Source: JAMDEO01 sp963775295
GTDB taxonomy: Bacteria; Actinomycetota; Thermoleophilia; RBG-16-64-13
Direction of reading: 5' to 3'
NCBI GenBank assembly: GCA_963775295.1
Contig: CAVZIK010000006.1
Coordinates: 1,922,001 to 1,986,000 of the forward strand
DNA: 64,000 nt
Positions 49,671-58,017 of the stretch are shown one piece after another. The notes beneath the pieces were generated by a model that was not told the origin of the DNA, did not search any database, and saw nothing but the letters and a program-made list of their open reading frames with translations. Numbering within the stretch: the stretch's first letter is position 1; each line of letters starts with the position of its first letter. Position numbers and translations under genes: made by a program.

Positions 49671-50480
49671 ATGTTCTACCCTGTCAATCTTGAACTGAGC
49701 GACAAATCTCGTATCCAACAGGGAGTAATGGTCCTCAATCCGGCGGAGTCCAAGCGGCTTATCGCTCGCGCCATCGTGGGACTTGCCGAAGTGCAGCACG
49801 CGTATCACAGTGCTCGTCTCGCGGTCACGAACGGCAGCAGCAACGCCTTCGTGTTAGAGGAACTCACGGGGGAGAAACTACCTGCATACCAGTTCTGCAT
49901 CGGCATGGTGGCCGACGGTCTGCTCACCATGAGCGCCAAGGATGATCGTGTGGGATCGAAGTTCTTTCACAAGGGCGAAGTCCTGGCGATGGAATCCCGC
50001 GACTTTATGAAGACTCTCGAGAGAGGGGACGTGGTCATCAAGGGCGCTAACGCCGTTGACTGGGACGGGAACGCCGGCGTCTTGGTCGGGAACGAGACCG
50101 GCGGGACTATTGGAGCGCTGTTCGGGATAGCCTGCGTGCGGGGGATTCCCCTCATTATGCCGGTGGGCCTCGAGAAACTGGTCCCGTCGGTTCCGGATGC
50201 CGCCGCCGGTTGGGGTCAGTTGACGCTTTCATATGCGATGGGGCTGCCGTGCTGGCTGACCCCGGTGTCGACCGGTCTCGTGATAACCGAGATTCAGGCC
50301 TTGGGAATCCTGGCGGGCGTCGGCGCGCGCTTAGTCGCGGCTGGTGGAGTGGGCGGCAGTGAAGGTGCCGTCGTGCTCCTGATCGAAGGGTACGAGGAGA
50401 ACCTTAACAAGGCCGTCGAGATCGTCAACGCGGTCAAGGGCGAGCCCAAGACCGAGGTGCCCCGACATCATCTGAGCTAG
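49671..50480 (+). CDS. unrecognised soluble protein
   Basis: A 269-aa protein I cannot place in a family. It lacks a signal peptide. The N-terminal part has PVNLELSDKSRIQQGVMV and ESKRLIARAIVG. The second half is glycine-rich with repeating G-G-x patterns (GNETGGTIGALFGIACVRGIPLIMPVGLEKLVPSV, GVGARLVAAGGVGGSEGAVVLLIEG), giving a Rossmann-like or beta-alpha character without a classical nucleotide loop. GGTGG-type site upstream. A bidirectional hairpin follows its stop, separating it from the convergent STAS gene. The well-formed frame supports a real gene. Confidence 0.75.
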   Translation: MFYPVNLELSDKSRIQQGVMVLNPAESKRLIARAIVGLAEVQHAYHSARLAVTNGSSNAFVLEELTGEKLPAYQFCIGMVADGLLTMSAKDDRVGSKFFHKGEVLAMESRDFMKTLERGDVVIKGANAVDWDGNAGVLVGNETGGTIGALFGIACVRGIPLIMPVGLEKLVPSVPDAAAGWGQLTLSYAMGLPCWLTPVSTGLVITEIQALGILAGVGARLVAAGGVGGSEGAVVLLIEGYEENLNKAVEIVNAVKGEPKTEVPRHHLS

Positions 50481-50491
50481 GACTGCGAAAA

Positions 50492-50520
50492 CGGGCCGGC
50501 GACAGCGTGTCGCCGGCCCG
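50492..50520. terminator. strong hairpin between convergent genes
   Basis: CGGGCCGGCGACA (50492-50504) pairs perfectly with TGTCGCCGGCCCG (50508-50520) around GCG: a 13-bp stem. It lies between the ends of the unrecognised gene (plus) and the STAS gene (minus), the expected place for a shared terminator. There is no long T-run. Confidence 0.65.
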
Positions 50521-50536
50521 CCAACTGTCGGAAGCC

Positions 50537-50935
50537 TCAGGAGGAGCTGGCGGCAGTCAGCGCCTTGGAGACCGCTTGGATGTCGGGAAGCAGCTTGAAG
50601 CCCTCGCGGTCGGTGAGGCCGGTGATCTCCAGCAGGCGCAGGACTCCTGGGTTCGGAGCCACCACGCCGAGCCACTGCGGCTCTTTCATGTTAGTAACCA
50701 CGTCGAACATGAGCGACAGGCCGCCGCTGTCCATGTAGGTGAGTTCGCTGAACTCCAGGATGAGCGCCGCGGGACTGCCGGCTGTCTCGTCTCTGATGAT
50801 TTCACGCAGATAGGCTGCGGAATCGTGATCCAGTTCACCCTTGAGGTAGATGAGAGGAACTCCGAGCCGATAGGAAACCTGAGAGTCGAGATGGAGCGCT
50901 CTCGATCGATGGTGGGGCGAAGAGTCCGATTGCAT
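50537..50935 (-). CDS. STAS-domain anti-sigma factor antagonist-like protein
   Basis: A 132-aa single STAS domain, as in SpoIIAA/RsbV anti-anti-sigma factors, which bind an anti-sigma kinase depending on phosphorylation. Motifs: GVPLIYLKGELDHDSAAYLREII and LEFSELTYMDSGGLSLMFDVVTNMK, with the phosphorylatable Ser in the DSGGL loop. AGGAGGAAGGCAG precedes the ATG at 50935. The anti-sigma kinase and sigma factor are not adjacent. It is convergent with the unrecognised gene. Confidence 0.9.
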   Translation of the reverse strand: MQSDSSPHHRSRALHLDSQVSYRLGVPLIYLKGELDHDSAAYLREIIRDETAGSPAALILEFSELTYMDSGGLSLMFDVVTNMKEPQWLGVVAPNPGVLRLLEITGLTDREGFKLLPDIQAVSKALTAASSS

Positions 50936-51176
50936 CTGCCTTCCTCCTTGCGCGTGAAGATGACCGGAGGGTACCCGGTTCGAGTCAAGGCTAGTCACAC
51001 GCCAAGAGGCGCGTTACATGTACCCGCTGTCAGCGCCACGAATGCTATACTGCGGCCGACATGCGACAGGAATTCTCTTCAGGCGCCGCGCAGGCCGAGC
51101 TACCATCTCTCCTCACGCCCGTTTGCAGTTTTGTCCTCTCGTTTGCCGCAGTGTAACTCCGTATGTGGAGGAAATA

Positions 51177-51530
51177 ATGAGTTCCGCAAAACTGTACGTG
51201 GGCAATCTCAGCTACAGCACGTCCGAAAGCAGCATCAAGGCCTTGTTCGAACAGCATGGTGAAGTCGCCTCCGTCAACCTGATCGCCGATCGGGACAGCG
51301 GAAGGCCCAAGGGTTTCGGTTTCGTCGAGATGACTACGCCGGAAGCGGCTGAAGCAGCCAAGAACGCATTGAACGGCACCCAGCTCGACGGCCGGACGCT
51401 CAAGGTCGACATCGCCAAAGAACTGCAGCCGCGCACTCCTCGTAGCGGCGGCTACGGTGGTGGCGGCGGCTATGGCGGCGGAGGCGGGGGTGGTTACGGT
51501 GGCGGCGGCGGTGGAGGCCGTCGCTGGTAG
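51177..51530 (+). CDS. RRM RNA-binding protein with Gly-rich tail
   Basis: A 117-aa RNA-recognition-motif protein of the cyanobacterial Rbp / glycine-rich RNA-binding type. RNP2 is LYVGNLSY and RNP1 is KGFGFVEM, flanked by GEVASVNLIADRDSGRP. The last 25 residues are Gly/Tyr-rich (SGGYGGGG repeats) ending in RRW, like cold-induced RNA-binding proteins. GGAGG precedes the ATG at 51177; upstream in-frame codons are non-conserved. A Rho-independent terminator follows. It likely acts as an RNA chaperone, perhaps in cold or stress response. Confidence 0.93.
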   Translation: MSSAKLYVGNLSYSTSESSIKALFEQHGEVASVNLIADRDSGRPKGFGFVEMTTPEAAEAAKNALNGTQLDGRTLKVDIAKELQPRTPRSGGYGGGGGYGGGGGGGYGGGGGGGRRW

Positions 51531-51555
51531 TCCAGCACATCCCGAGTTGACATCA

Positions 51556-51586
51556 GGCGTCGGCCAACAGGTCGGCGCCTTTTTTT
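51556..51586 (+). terminator. Rho-independent terminator after the RRM gene
   Basis: GGCGTCGGCC (51556-51565) pairs with GGTCGGCGCC (51570-51579, two G-U pairs) around AACA, followed by seven T residues (51580-51586). Classic intrinsic terminator. Confidence 0.88.
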
Positions 51587-51606
51587 GTGCCACGGAAAGG
51601 CCGACC

Positions 51607-51651
51607 TTGAAAAGTTAGGCGGTCGAGACTAAAATAGGCGCACCTAACTTT
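51607..51651 (+). promoter_or_regulatory. promoter with inverted-repeat operator of the dtxR-feoAB operon
   Basis: TTGAAA (51607-51612) and TAAAAT (51630-51635) are 17 bases apart. AAAGTTAGG (51611-51619) and its exact complement CCTAACTTT (51643-51651) flank the promoter, one at the -35/spacer and one just past the -10. The TTAGG half-site resembles DtxR/IdeR-type iron boxes, so the downstream DtxR-family protein probably represses its own operon when metal is plentiful. Confidence 0.65.
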
Positions 51652-51668
51652 GCGATTTGGAGAAGTGA

Positions 51669-52124
51669 ATGGCAGCGAAGATAGCGCAAGCCGAGACAGA
51701 GTCGACTGTCGTCTCCGCCGACCGAAGCCTCAGCGCGAGCTTGGAGGACTATCTTGAGGCCATCCTCCGTCTAGAGCGCGTGTCTCGGGTGGCTCGGGTT
51801 AGCGAGATTGCCGAGGTGCTTCATGTATCCAGGCCATCGGTGACTGGGGCCCTCAAGGGTCTCACAGCGAGAGGCTTGGTCGTGCATGCGCGCTACGGTC
51901 ACGTTACTCTGACGGACTCGGGAGAACGCATCGCCCAAGATGTCGAGCGTCGCCATGTCGCCATCAGGCACTTTCTCATCAGCGTGCTCGAGATCCCTCT
52001 CGATGACGCTGAAACAGCCGCGTGTCGTATGGAGCATGTGTTGGATGCGCGCGTGCTTGCGCGTTTTGTGGCATATACGGAAGCGCGGCGCGGGGCAGGC
52101 GGTTCCGGTGGGAGCGAAGGATGA
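51669..52124 (+). CDS. DtxR/MntR-family metal-dependent regulator
   Basis: A 151-aa regulator: N-terminal winged helix (ASLEDYLEAILRLERVSRVARVSEIAEVLHVSRPSVTGALKGLTARGLVVHARYGHVTLTDSGERIAQDVERRH) and a metal-binding/dimerisation domain (FLISVLEIPLDDAETAACRMEHVLDARVLARFVAY, including H/C/E ligands). It has MntR-like length, lacking the SH3-like third domain of DtxR; a separate FeoA follows instead. It overlaps feoA by four bases (ATGA). Metal is probably ferrous iron given the operon, though manganese is possible. Confidence 0.92.
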   Translation: MAAKIAQAETESTVVSADRSLSASLEDYLEAILRLERVSRVARVSEIAEVLHVSRPSVTGALKGLTARGLVVHARYGHVTLTDSGERIAQDVERRHVAIRHFLISVLEIPLDDAETAACRMEHVLDARVLARFVAYTEARRGAGGSGGSEG

Positions 52125-52378
52125 GTTCGCTCGCGCTTCTCCCGGCAGGCTCCAGCGCCGTTGTCTCGGCCCTCCCTGAGGCCCGGGGACTGGCCCGCCG
52201 TCTCATCTCCATGGGCCTCGTGCCGGGCGCAGAAGTCCACATGCTTCAGAACCGGGGCAGGGGCCCCGTCATTGTCGAGGTCTACGGGGCCAGGCTCGCC
52301 TTGGGACGAGGTCAGGCCGAACGGGTTGAAATCCGGGTTCTATCTCCCGAGCCAACTTCCCGTCAACAGAGGGACTGA
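52121..52378 (+). CDS. feoA: ferrous iron transport protein A
   Basis: An 85-aa SH3-like FeoA protein, the cytoplasmic partner of the FeoB iron transporter: LPAGSSAVVSALPEARGLARRLISMGLVPGAEVHMLQNRGRGPVIVEVYGARLALGRGQAERVEI. The RRLISMGLVPGAEV segment is diagnostic. The ATG overlaps the dtxR stop. feoB starts immediately after its TGA, so all three are one operon. Confidence 0.93.
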   Translation: MSSLALLPAGSSAVVSALPEARGLARRLISMGLVPGAEVHMLQNRGRGPVIVEVYGARLALGRGQAERVEIRVLSPEPTSRQQRD

Positions 52379-54382
52379 GTGGCCGCTGCCCGGACGCTGA
52401 CCGTGGCTTTGGCCGGTCAGCCGAACGTCGGCAAGAGCACGGTCTTCAACGCCCTCACCGGACTCAATCAGCACGTCGGCAATTGGCCGGGCAAGACCGT
52501 CGAGAAAAAGACAGGGCGCTTCACGCGCGAAGGCCGCACGGTCGAGATCGTCGATCTGCCGGGCACGTATAGTCTCGCCTCAGGCTCGGAGGAGGAACGA
52601 GTCGCCCGCGACTTTCTGATCCGCCAGAGGCCCGACGCGGTGATCGCATTGGTCAATGCGTGCTCGTTGGAACGCAACCTGTACTTGGTGGCCGAGTTGC
52701 TGGCGCTTCCGTTTCCGGTCGTGGTCGGGCTCAACATGCTGGATGTTGCGGAGCAGCATGGAGTGCGGGTCGAACCAAAGGTCCTTGAGGCGGCACTCGG
52801 GCTGCCGGTCGTGGAGTTGGTGGCCAGTAAGCGCCGGGGGGTGGACGAGCTGGTGGACGCGATCCTGACCGTGGCGGATGAACCTGGATCGTTCTCGCCC
52901 AATCGTCCGGTGATCCGCACTAAACACCGAGACGTTCTTTCAGAGATCGAGGACCTAGTACGCGGGCGGGAGTTGGAAGGCTATCCCTTCGACTGGGTGG
53001 CGCTCAAGCTCCTCGAGGGCGACGCCGATGTCACCCAGCTCGTCCGCAGCAGCGCCTCCGACCTGTGGGAGCCGGTCCACGCGATCCTGGCCAAGCACGA
53101 AGACGCCTACCTGGATATTGCCGGCGGTCGCTACGACTGGGTGGCTCGGATGGTGAGGGCGGCTGTGGTCAAGCCGCGGCGGGGCATCCTGGGCGTGACC
53201 GACAGGATCGACCGGGTAGCCACTCATCCGTTCTGGGGACTACTGGTGCTGCTGGCGGCTTTGGCCGCCATGTTCGGGATCACGTACACGGTGGCCGGTC
53301 CGGCGTCGAACTGGCTGAGCGGTCTTGTGTCCGGCCCTCTTTCGGATGCGCTGCGCGAGTTGTTGTCCAGCGCCCCCTTATGGCTTTCCCGCCTTATCGT
53401 GGACGGAGTCGTGGCCGGAGCGGGCACCGTACTCTCCTTCCTGCCAATCCTGGTCATCTTCTTCGCCGCGCTGGGCATCCTTGAGGACGTGGGTTACATG
53501 GCCCGGACGGCCTACGTCATGGATCGTTACATGCACTGGATGGGTCTACACGGCAAGTCGTGCATGCCGCTCCTGTTGGGGTTCGGGTGTAACGTTCCCG
53601 CGGTCCTGGGCACCCGCATCATAGAGGATCGTAAGGCACGGATGCTCACGATGATGCTGACGCCCTTCGTGCCTTGCACCGGGCGGCTGGCAGTGCTCGC
53701 GTTTCTCGCTCCAGCCTTTTTTGGCAGCGCCGCGCCTTGGGCGCTTGTCGGACTGGTAGGCGGCAATTTGGTTGTCCTTGCGTTGATAGGCATGGGGGTC
53801 AACAAGCTCCTCTTCAAGGGGGAGCGGAGTGCTTTCATCATGGAGATGCCCCTTTATCATCGCCCGAACGGTCGAACCATTGGGCTGCATGTTTGGAGGA
53901 ACACCGTTGCCTTTGTCAAGAAGGCGGGAACGCTCATCGTGGTCGTATCGGCGATCATCTGGGTGCTGGCCAATTTTCCCGGGTCAGATCCCAGCGGAAG
54001 CGTGCTCGGTGTCATCGGGAAAGCGCTTGAGCCGGCCGGTGGCCTCATGGGCCTGGGCGATTGGCGGCTGATCGTGGCCCTACTGTCGAGCTTCGTGGCC
54101 AAGGAAAATAGCGTGGCGACTCTCGGTGTCCTTTTCGGGGGGTCGGCCGCCGCGGGTGCCGCCGGAGCGTCGTTGGCCGTACGAGTGGCCGGGGTGCTCA
54201 CCCCGGCGGCGGCCGCCGCCTTCCTTGTGTTCCAGATGACCTTTGTGCCATGCGTGGCCACTGTGGCTGCGATCAAGCAAGAATCGCGCTCCTGGCGATG
54301 GGCCGGGGCCAATCTTGGATTGATGCTCGTGGTTGCATTGATACTAGGGATCGTCGTCTATCAAGTGGGTTCTCTGCTGTGA
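52379..54382 (+). CDS. feoB: ferrous iron transporter B
   Basis: A 667-aa Fe(II) transporter. The N-terminal G domain shows AGQPNVGKSTVFNALTG (G1), VDLPGTYSLASGSEEE (G3 and switch II) and GLNMLDVAEQHGV (G4, N-x-x-D). A helical spacer follows, then two Gate domains with many membrane helices: YMARTAYVMDRYMHWMGLHGKSCMPLLLGFGCNVPAVLGTR and the second half with VAKENSVATLGVLFGG. GTG start directly after feoA. Size is slightly below the E. coli type (773 aa) but typical for short FeoB. No feoC follows. Confidence 0.96.
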   Translation: MAAARTLTVALAGQPNVGKSTVFNALTGLNQHVGNWPGKTVEKKTGRFTREGRTVEIVDLPGTYSLASGSEEERVARDFLIRQRPDAVIALVNACSLERNLYLVAELLALPFPVVVGLNMLDVAEQHGVRVEPKVLEAALGLPVVELVASKRRGVDELVDAILTVADEPGSFSPNRPVIRTKHRDVLSEIEDLVRGRELEGYPFDWVALKLLEGDADVTQLVRSSASDLWEPVHAILAKHEDAYLDIAGGRYDWVARMVRAAVVKPRRGILGVTDRIDRVATHPFWGLLVLLAALAAMFGITYTVAGPASNWLSGLVSGPLSDALRELLSSAPLWLSRLIVDGVVAGAGTVLSFLPILVIFFAALGILEDVGYMARTAYVMDRYMHWMGLHGKSCMPLLLGFGCNVPAVLGTRIIEDRKARMLTMMLTPFVPCTGRLAVLAFLAPAFFGSAAPWALVGLVGGNLVVLALIGMGVNKLLFKGERSAFIMEMPLYHRPNGRTIGLHVWRNTVAFVKKAGTLIVVVSAIIWVLANFPGSDPSGSVLGVIGKALEPAGGLMGLGDWRLIVALLSSFVAKENSVATLGVLFGGSAAAGAAGASLAVRVAGVLTPAAAAAFLVFQMTFVPCVATVAAIKQESRSWRWAGANLGLMLVVALILGIVVYQVGSLL

Positions 54383-54458
54383 GGCCAGGAACGGTCCATA
54401 TTTTGTATACTTTGATGCTCAATGATTTGGGCCGGAGCAAGGCCCAGGGGAGGCTCAG

Positions 54459-55337
54459 ATGCAGATCTACATCGATGGCGAGTTTTACAGCGAAGAAAAC
54501 GCCAAGATTAGCGTTTTCGATCACGGCCTGTTGTACGGCGACGGCGTCTTCGAGGGTATCCGGGTGTATGGCGGCCGGGTCTTCGAACTCGATCCGCACA
54601 TAGACCGGCTGTACGCCTCGGCACTGGCTCTGGCGCTGGAGATCCCCATTCCGCGGTCGGAATTGGTCGAGGCCATGATGGAGACCGTCCGCCGTAACGA
54701 TATCCATGACGGCTACATCCGACTCGTGGTTACCCGTGGTAAAGGCGATTTGGGACTAAATCCAAGCAAGTGTCCCAAACCGACGGTATTCTGCATTGCG
54801 GGTGGGATCACGCTCTACCCGAGAGAAGTTTATGAAAAGGGCTTCAAGATCGTGACCCTGGCCACGCGCAGGAACGATCCTCAGGCCGTTAATCCCGCGG
54901 TCAAGAGCCTCAACTATCTCAACAACGTGCTCGGGGCTCTGGAGCTGCGGGGCCGCGACGCCAATGAGGGTCTCTTCCTCACCACGGCGGGATATGTGTG
55001 CGAGTGCACGGCCGACAATTTCTTCATCATCAAGGGGCGCAAACTGATGACTCCCGGTGCGGCGACTGGGGCGCTTGGTGGCATAACGCGTGGGACCGTC
55101 ATGCGATTGGCTGCGGCTATGGGCCTGGAGGTGGAGGAGGGGTTCTACACCCTCTATGACGTCTATAACGCCGACGAGGCGTTTCTCACCGGTACCGGGG
55201 CGGAAGTCGGTCCTATAGTCGAGGTCGACCAGCGTCCTATTGGTGCGGGAGTTCCCGGGCCAGTGACCAAAGACATAATCGCCCGCTTCCACGAGTACGC
55301 TCTAAGTACCGGCACCCCGGTCTACGGAAAGTCGTAG
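54459..55337 (+). CDS. ilvE: branched-chain amino acid aminotransferase
   Basis: A 292-aa class IV PLP aminotransferase for Leu/Ile/Val. It starts with IYIDGEFYSEENAKISVFDHGLLYGDGVFEGIRVYGGRVFELDPHIDRLYASA. The PLP lysine is in AVKSLNYLNNVLGALELRGR; the conserved Glu region follows (TTAGYVCECTADNFFII), then EEGFYTLYDVYNADEAFLTGTGAEVGPI. It matches the archaeal-type IlvE rather than D-amino acid aminotransferase. It is followed at 24 bases by cimA, so both serve isoleucine and related synthesis. Confidence 0.93.
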   Translation: MQIYIDGEFYSEENAKISVFDHGLLYGDGVFEGIRVYGGRVFELDPHIDRLYASALALALEIPIPRSELVEAMMETVRRNDIHDGYIRLVVTRGKGDLGLNPSKCPKPTVFCIAGGITLYPREVYEKGFKIVTLATRRNDPQAVNPAVKSLNYLNNVLGALELRGRDANEGLFLTTAGYVCECTADNFFIIKGRKLMTPGAATGALGGITRGTVMRLAAAMGLEVEEGFYTLYDVYNADEAFLTGTGAEVGPIVEVDQRPIGAGVPGPVTKDIIARFHEYALSTGTPVYGKS

Positions 55338-55361
55338 GGGCGAGGGCCGCCCGGTGTTTGC

Positions 55362-56978
55362 GTGGCGCCCATGACTCCAGGTCGTGAGATTCTTCTGTAC
55401 GACACCACGCTGCGTGACGGGATGCAGCGGGAGGGCCTCAGCGTCTCGGTGGACGAGAAGGTTCGTATTGCTCTGAGGGTCGCCGACCTGGGCATCCACG
55501 TCATCGAGGGCGGTTTCGTCGGTTCCAATCCCAAGGACGACGAATTCTTCCGTCGCATGGAGAAGGAGTCGCTGGGACATTCGGTGCTGGCCGCGTTCGG
55601 GATGACCCGTGGGCGTGGAGTCCGGGCGGAGGACGACGTCAATCTTGCCGCTTTGGCCGCCTGCTGGGCCCCGGTGGCCGCCGTGGTGGGCAAGACCTGG
55701 GATCTGCACGTGGAGAAGGTCCTTCGCGTCGATCGCGAGGAGAATCTGCGCATGATCTCGGAGTCGGTGGAATTCCTCAGGGCACGCGGCAAACGGGTTT
55801 TCTACGACGCGGAGCACTTCTTCGACGCCTTCGGGGCTCATCCAGATTATGCCTTGGCCTGTCTGCGCGCGGCGGCCGAGGCCGGGGCGGAGTCTGTCTG
55901 TCTGTGCGACACGAACGGGGCTGCGCTGCCCACCCGGGTGGGGGAAGTCATCGACTCGGTGCTCACCTTTCTGGGCGGGACTTGTCGGGTGAGCATCCAC
56001 ACTCACAACGACGCGGGATGCGCGGTGGCCAACGCGCTCATCGCCGTGGAACATGGGGCGGACTCCGTCCAGGGCACCATCAACGGCTACGGCGAGCGTT
56101 GTGGCAACGCCGATCTGTGCGCCATCGTGCCGGCTCTCAAGCTCAAGATGGGCTTCGATTGTGTCTCCGATCGCGATCTGGCCAAGCTCACCGACACGGC
56201 TCACTTCATAGCCGAGCTCTGCAACGTGTCTCCCGATCCTCATCAACCGTACGTGGGCCACAACGCCTTCGCCCACAAAGGCGGCATGCACGTGTCTGCC
56301 GTCACCCGGGACCCTCATACTTTCGAGCACATCGATCCGGCGCTCGTGGGCAATTCGCCGCATATTCTCATCTCGGAGCTTTCCGGCAAGGCGACCATCG
56401 ACCAACGCGCGCGGGAATTGGGGCTACTGTTCAAAGAAGAGAGCGGGCTCACCGAACGGGTCCTCAATCGTGTGAAGGAGCGCGAGCACCTGGGCTATCA
56501 CTACGAGGCCGCGGACGCTTCTTTCGAGCTGCTATTGCGCAGCGAGATGGGTGTTAAGGTGGAGTTCTTCCAACTTGAGACCTTTCGCATCATCGTGGAG
56601 AAGCTCGAGGACGGCCGGACGGTGAGTGAGGCCACAGTCAAGGTCCACGTGGGCGGAGATCGCTTCATCGAGACCGCGGAGGGGAACGGTCCGGTCAACG
56701 CCCTCGACAAGGCCCTGCGAATGGCTATCGAGCGAAAGTTTCCGAGGGTTCACGACATCAGGCTGGTCAATTACAGCGTCCGCATTCTGGACGAGAACAA
56801 GGGCACCGCGGCAATCACCCGGGTGCTCATCGATTCGTCCGACGGGCGCAATAGCTGGGGCAGTGTGGGGGTGGGCGCCAATGTGGTGGAGGCTTCGTGG
56901 GAGGCCTTGGTCGATTCCATAAATTACGGTTTGCACCGATTCCGATACGAAGCCGATGTCATAGGAGAAGGTTCATGA
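55362..56978 (+). CDS. cimA: (R)-citramalate synthase
   Basis: A 538-aa enzyme that condenses pyruvate and acetyl-CoA to citramalate, starting the threonine-independent route to isoleucine. It has the LeuA-like barrel: LYDTTLRDGMQREGLSVSVDEKVRIA, VIEGGFVGSNPKDDEFF, KTWDLHVEKVLRVDREENLRMI, SIHTHNDAGCAVANALIAVEHGADSVQGTINGYGERCGNADLC. The C-terminal regulatory domain starts near residue 390 (EFFQLETFRIIVEKLEDGRT). The motif GGFVGSNPKD separates it from isopropylmalate synthases. GTG start at 55362; an ATG at 55371 is equally possible. It overlaps the FAH gene by four bases. Confidence 0.93.
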   Translation: MAPMTPGREILLYDTTLRDGMQREGLSVSVDEKVRIALRVADLGIHVIEGGFVGSNPKDDEFFRRMEKESLGHSVLAAFGMTRGRGVRAEDDVNLAALAACWAPVAAVVGKTWDLHVEKVLRVDREENLRMISESVEFLRARGKRVFYDAEHFFDAFGAHPDYALACLRAAAEAGAESVCLCDTNGAALPTRVGEVIDSVLTFLGGTCRVSIHTHNDAGCAVANALIAVEHGADSVQGTINGYGERCGNADLCAIVPALKLKMGFDCVSDRDLAKLTDTAHFIAELCNVSPDPHQPYVGHNAFAHKGGMHVSAVTRDPHTFEHIDPALVGNSPHILISELSGKATIDQRARELGLLFKEESGLTERVLNRVKEREHLGYHYEAADASFELLLRSEMGVKVEFFQLETFRIIVEKLEDGRTVSEATVKVHVGGDRFIETAEGNGPVNALDKALRMAIERKFPRVHDIRLVNYSVRILDENKGTAAITRVLIDSSDGRNSWGSVGVGANVVEASWEALVDSINYGLHRFRYEADVIGEGS

Positions 56979-57745
56979 AGCTGGCCCGGATCGAATACCA
57001 GGGCGAGGTATACGCCGCCACTCTTTCGTGTAACGGCTACGAGCTGGAGGACGGAACCGAGGTGCCGTCGGACGAGGCGCGTCTGCTGCCCCCGGTGTCT
57101 CCGGGCAAGATCTTGGGAGTTGGTTGGAATTTCCCGGCCCATATCAAGGAGATGGCCGAACGTCGATCCGCAGGTCAGAAGATCGCTGAAGGCCCCGACG
57201 AAGAAGTGCCGCCGCCTATCTTGTTCTTCAAGCCGTCCTCCAGTCTCATTGGACACGGCGATGCGATCGTCTATCCGGCCGATGCCACCCGCGTCGAGTA
57301 CGAGGGCGAGCTTGCCGTGGTCATAGCGAGAGAGACCAGGAGAGTCACGCCGGAGGAGGCGAAGCGCGCAGTGCTTGGCTGGACTTGCGCCAACGATGTG
57401 ACCGAGCGTGACATGCAGAGCACCGACACGCAGTGGTGGCGGGCCAAGGGCTACGAGACCTTCGCGGTCGCCGGACCGTTCATCGAGACGGAAACCCCTT
57501 CGCCCGAGGCCTGGATCCGGACCAGAGTCAACGGACATGTTCGGCAGGAAGGGCAAGTGCGCGACATGATTCGCGATCCGTATGCCATCATCTCGCTCGT
57601 GAGCCAGGCCATGACGCTCTACCGGGGCGACCTCATCATGCTGGGCACTCCTCCCGGTGTGGGCGAACTGCATCCCGGTGACGAGGTCGAGGTCGAGATC
57701 GACGGCGTGGGGTATCTCCGTAACCGAGTGGTCGCCGAGGCCTAG
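56975..57745 (+). CDS. fumarylacetoacetate hydrolase family protein
   Basis: A 256-aa FAH-superfamily enzyme, which hydrolyses or isomerises C-C bonds in 2-oxo or catechol-derived acids. The metal-binding acid residues are in DATRVEYEGELAVVIARETRRV and GWTCANDVTERDMQ; the active-site helix follows (YETFAVAGPFIETE, DMIRDPYAIISLVSQAMTLYRGDLIMLGTPPGVG). AGGAGAAGG precedes the ATG, which overlaps the cimA stop. Substrate not assignable; possible role in tyrosine or aromatic breakdown, or 5-carboxymethyl-2-hydroxymuconate-type isomerisation. Confidence 0.92.
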   Translation: MKLARIEYQGEVYAATLSCNGYELEDGTEVPSDEARLLPPVSPGKILGVGWNFPAHIKEMAERRSAGQKIAEGPDEEVPPPILFFKPSSSLIGHGDAIVYPADATRVEYEGELAVVIARETRRVTPEEAKRAVLGWTCANDVTERDMQSTDTQWWRAKGYETFAVAGPFIETETPSPEAWIRTRVNGHVRQEGQVRDMIRDPYAIISLVSQAMTLYRGDLIMLGTPPGVGELHPGDEVEVEIDGVGYLRNRVVAEA

Positions 57746-57922
57746 CCGCAGCCTGGAGGCCGGACGGGAATCGGCCCCTGCACGAGTTCGTGGAAGCCGG
57801 TGAAGTCGTGGAGGCGCTCGGCTAGAGCTGCCGTAACCCGAGAGTGCTTTCTCTTGTTTGGCTGTGCCGTGGCGGGCGAGCCGCGCCAAGATTCCGGTCT
57901 GTCAATTCCTTAAATCCTTCCC

Positions 57923-57969
57923 TTGACATCGGGCGCGATGTTGCCTACGCTAATAGAGAAAGTTTTCTC
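57923..57969 (+). promoter_or_regulatory. promoter of rex with inverted repeat
   Basis: TTGACA (57923-57928) and TACGCT (57946-57951) are 17 bases apart. GAGAAA-GT-TTTCTC (57956-57969), a perfect inverted repeat, lies where transcription would start, a good place for an operator. It does not match the usual Rex box (TTGTGAA...TTCACAA), so Rex autoregulation is not shown. Confidence 0.5.
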
Positions 57970-58017
57970 CGTAAAATCTTCTCGATATAAAATGGGCGAT
58001 TGAAGAGGAGGTGCCAA

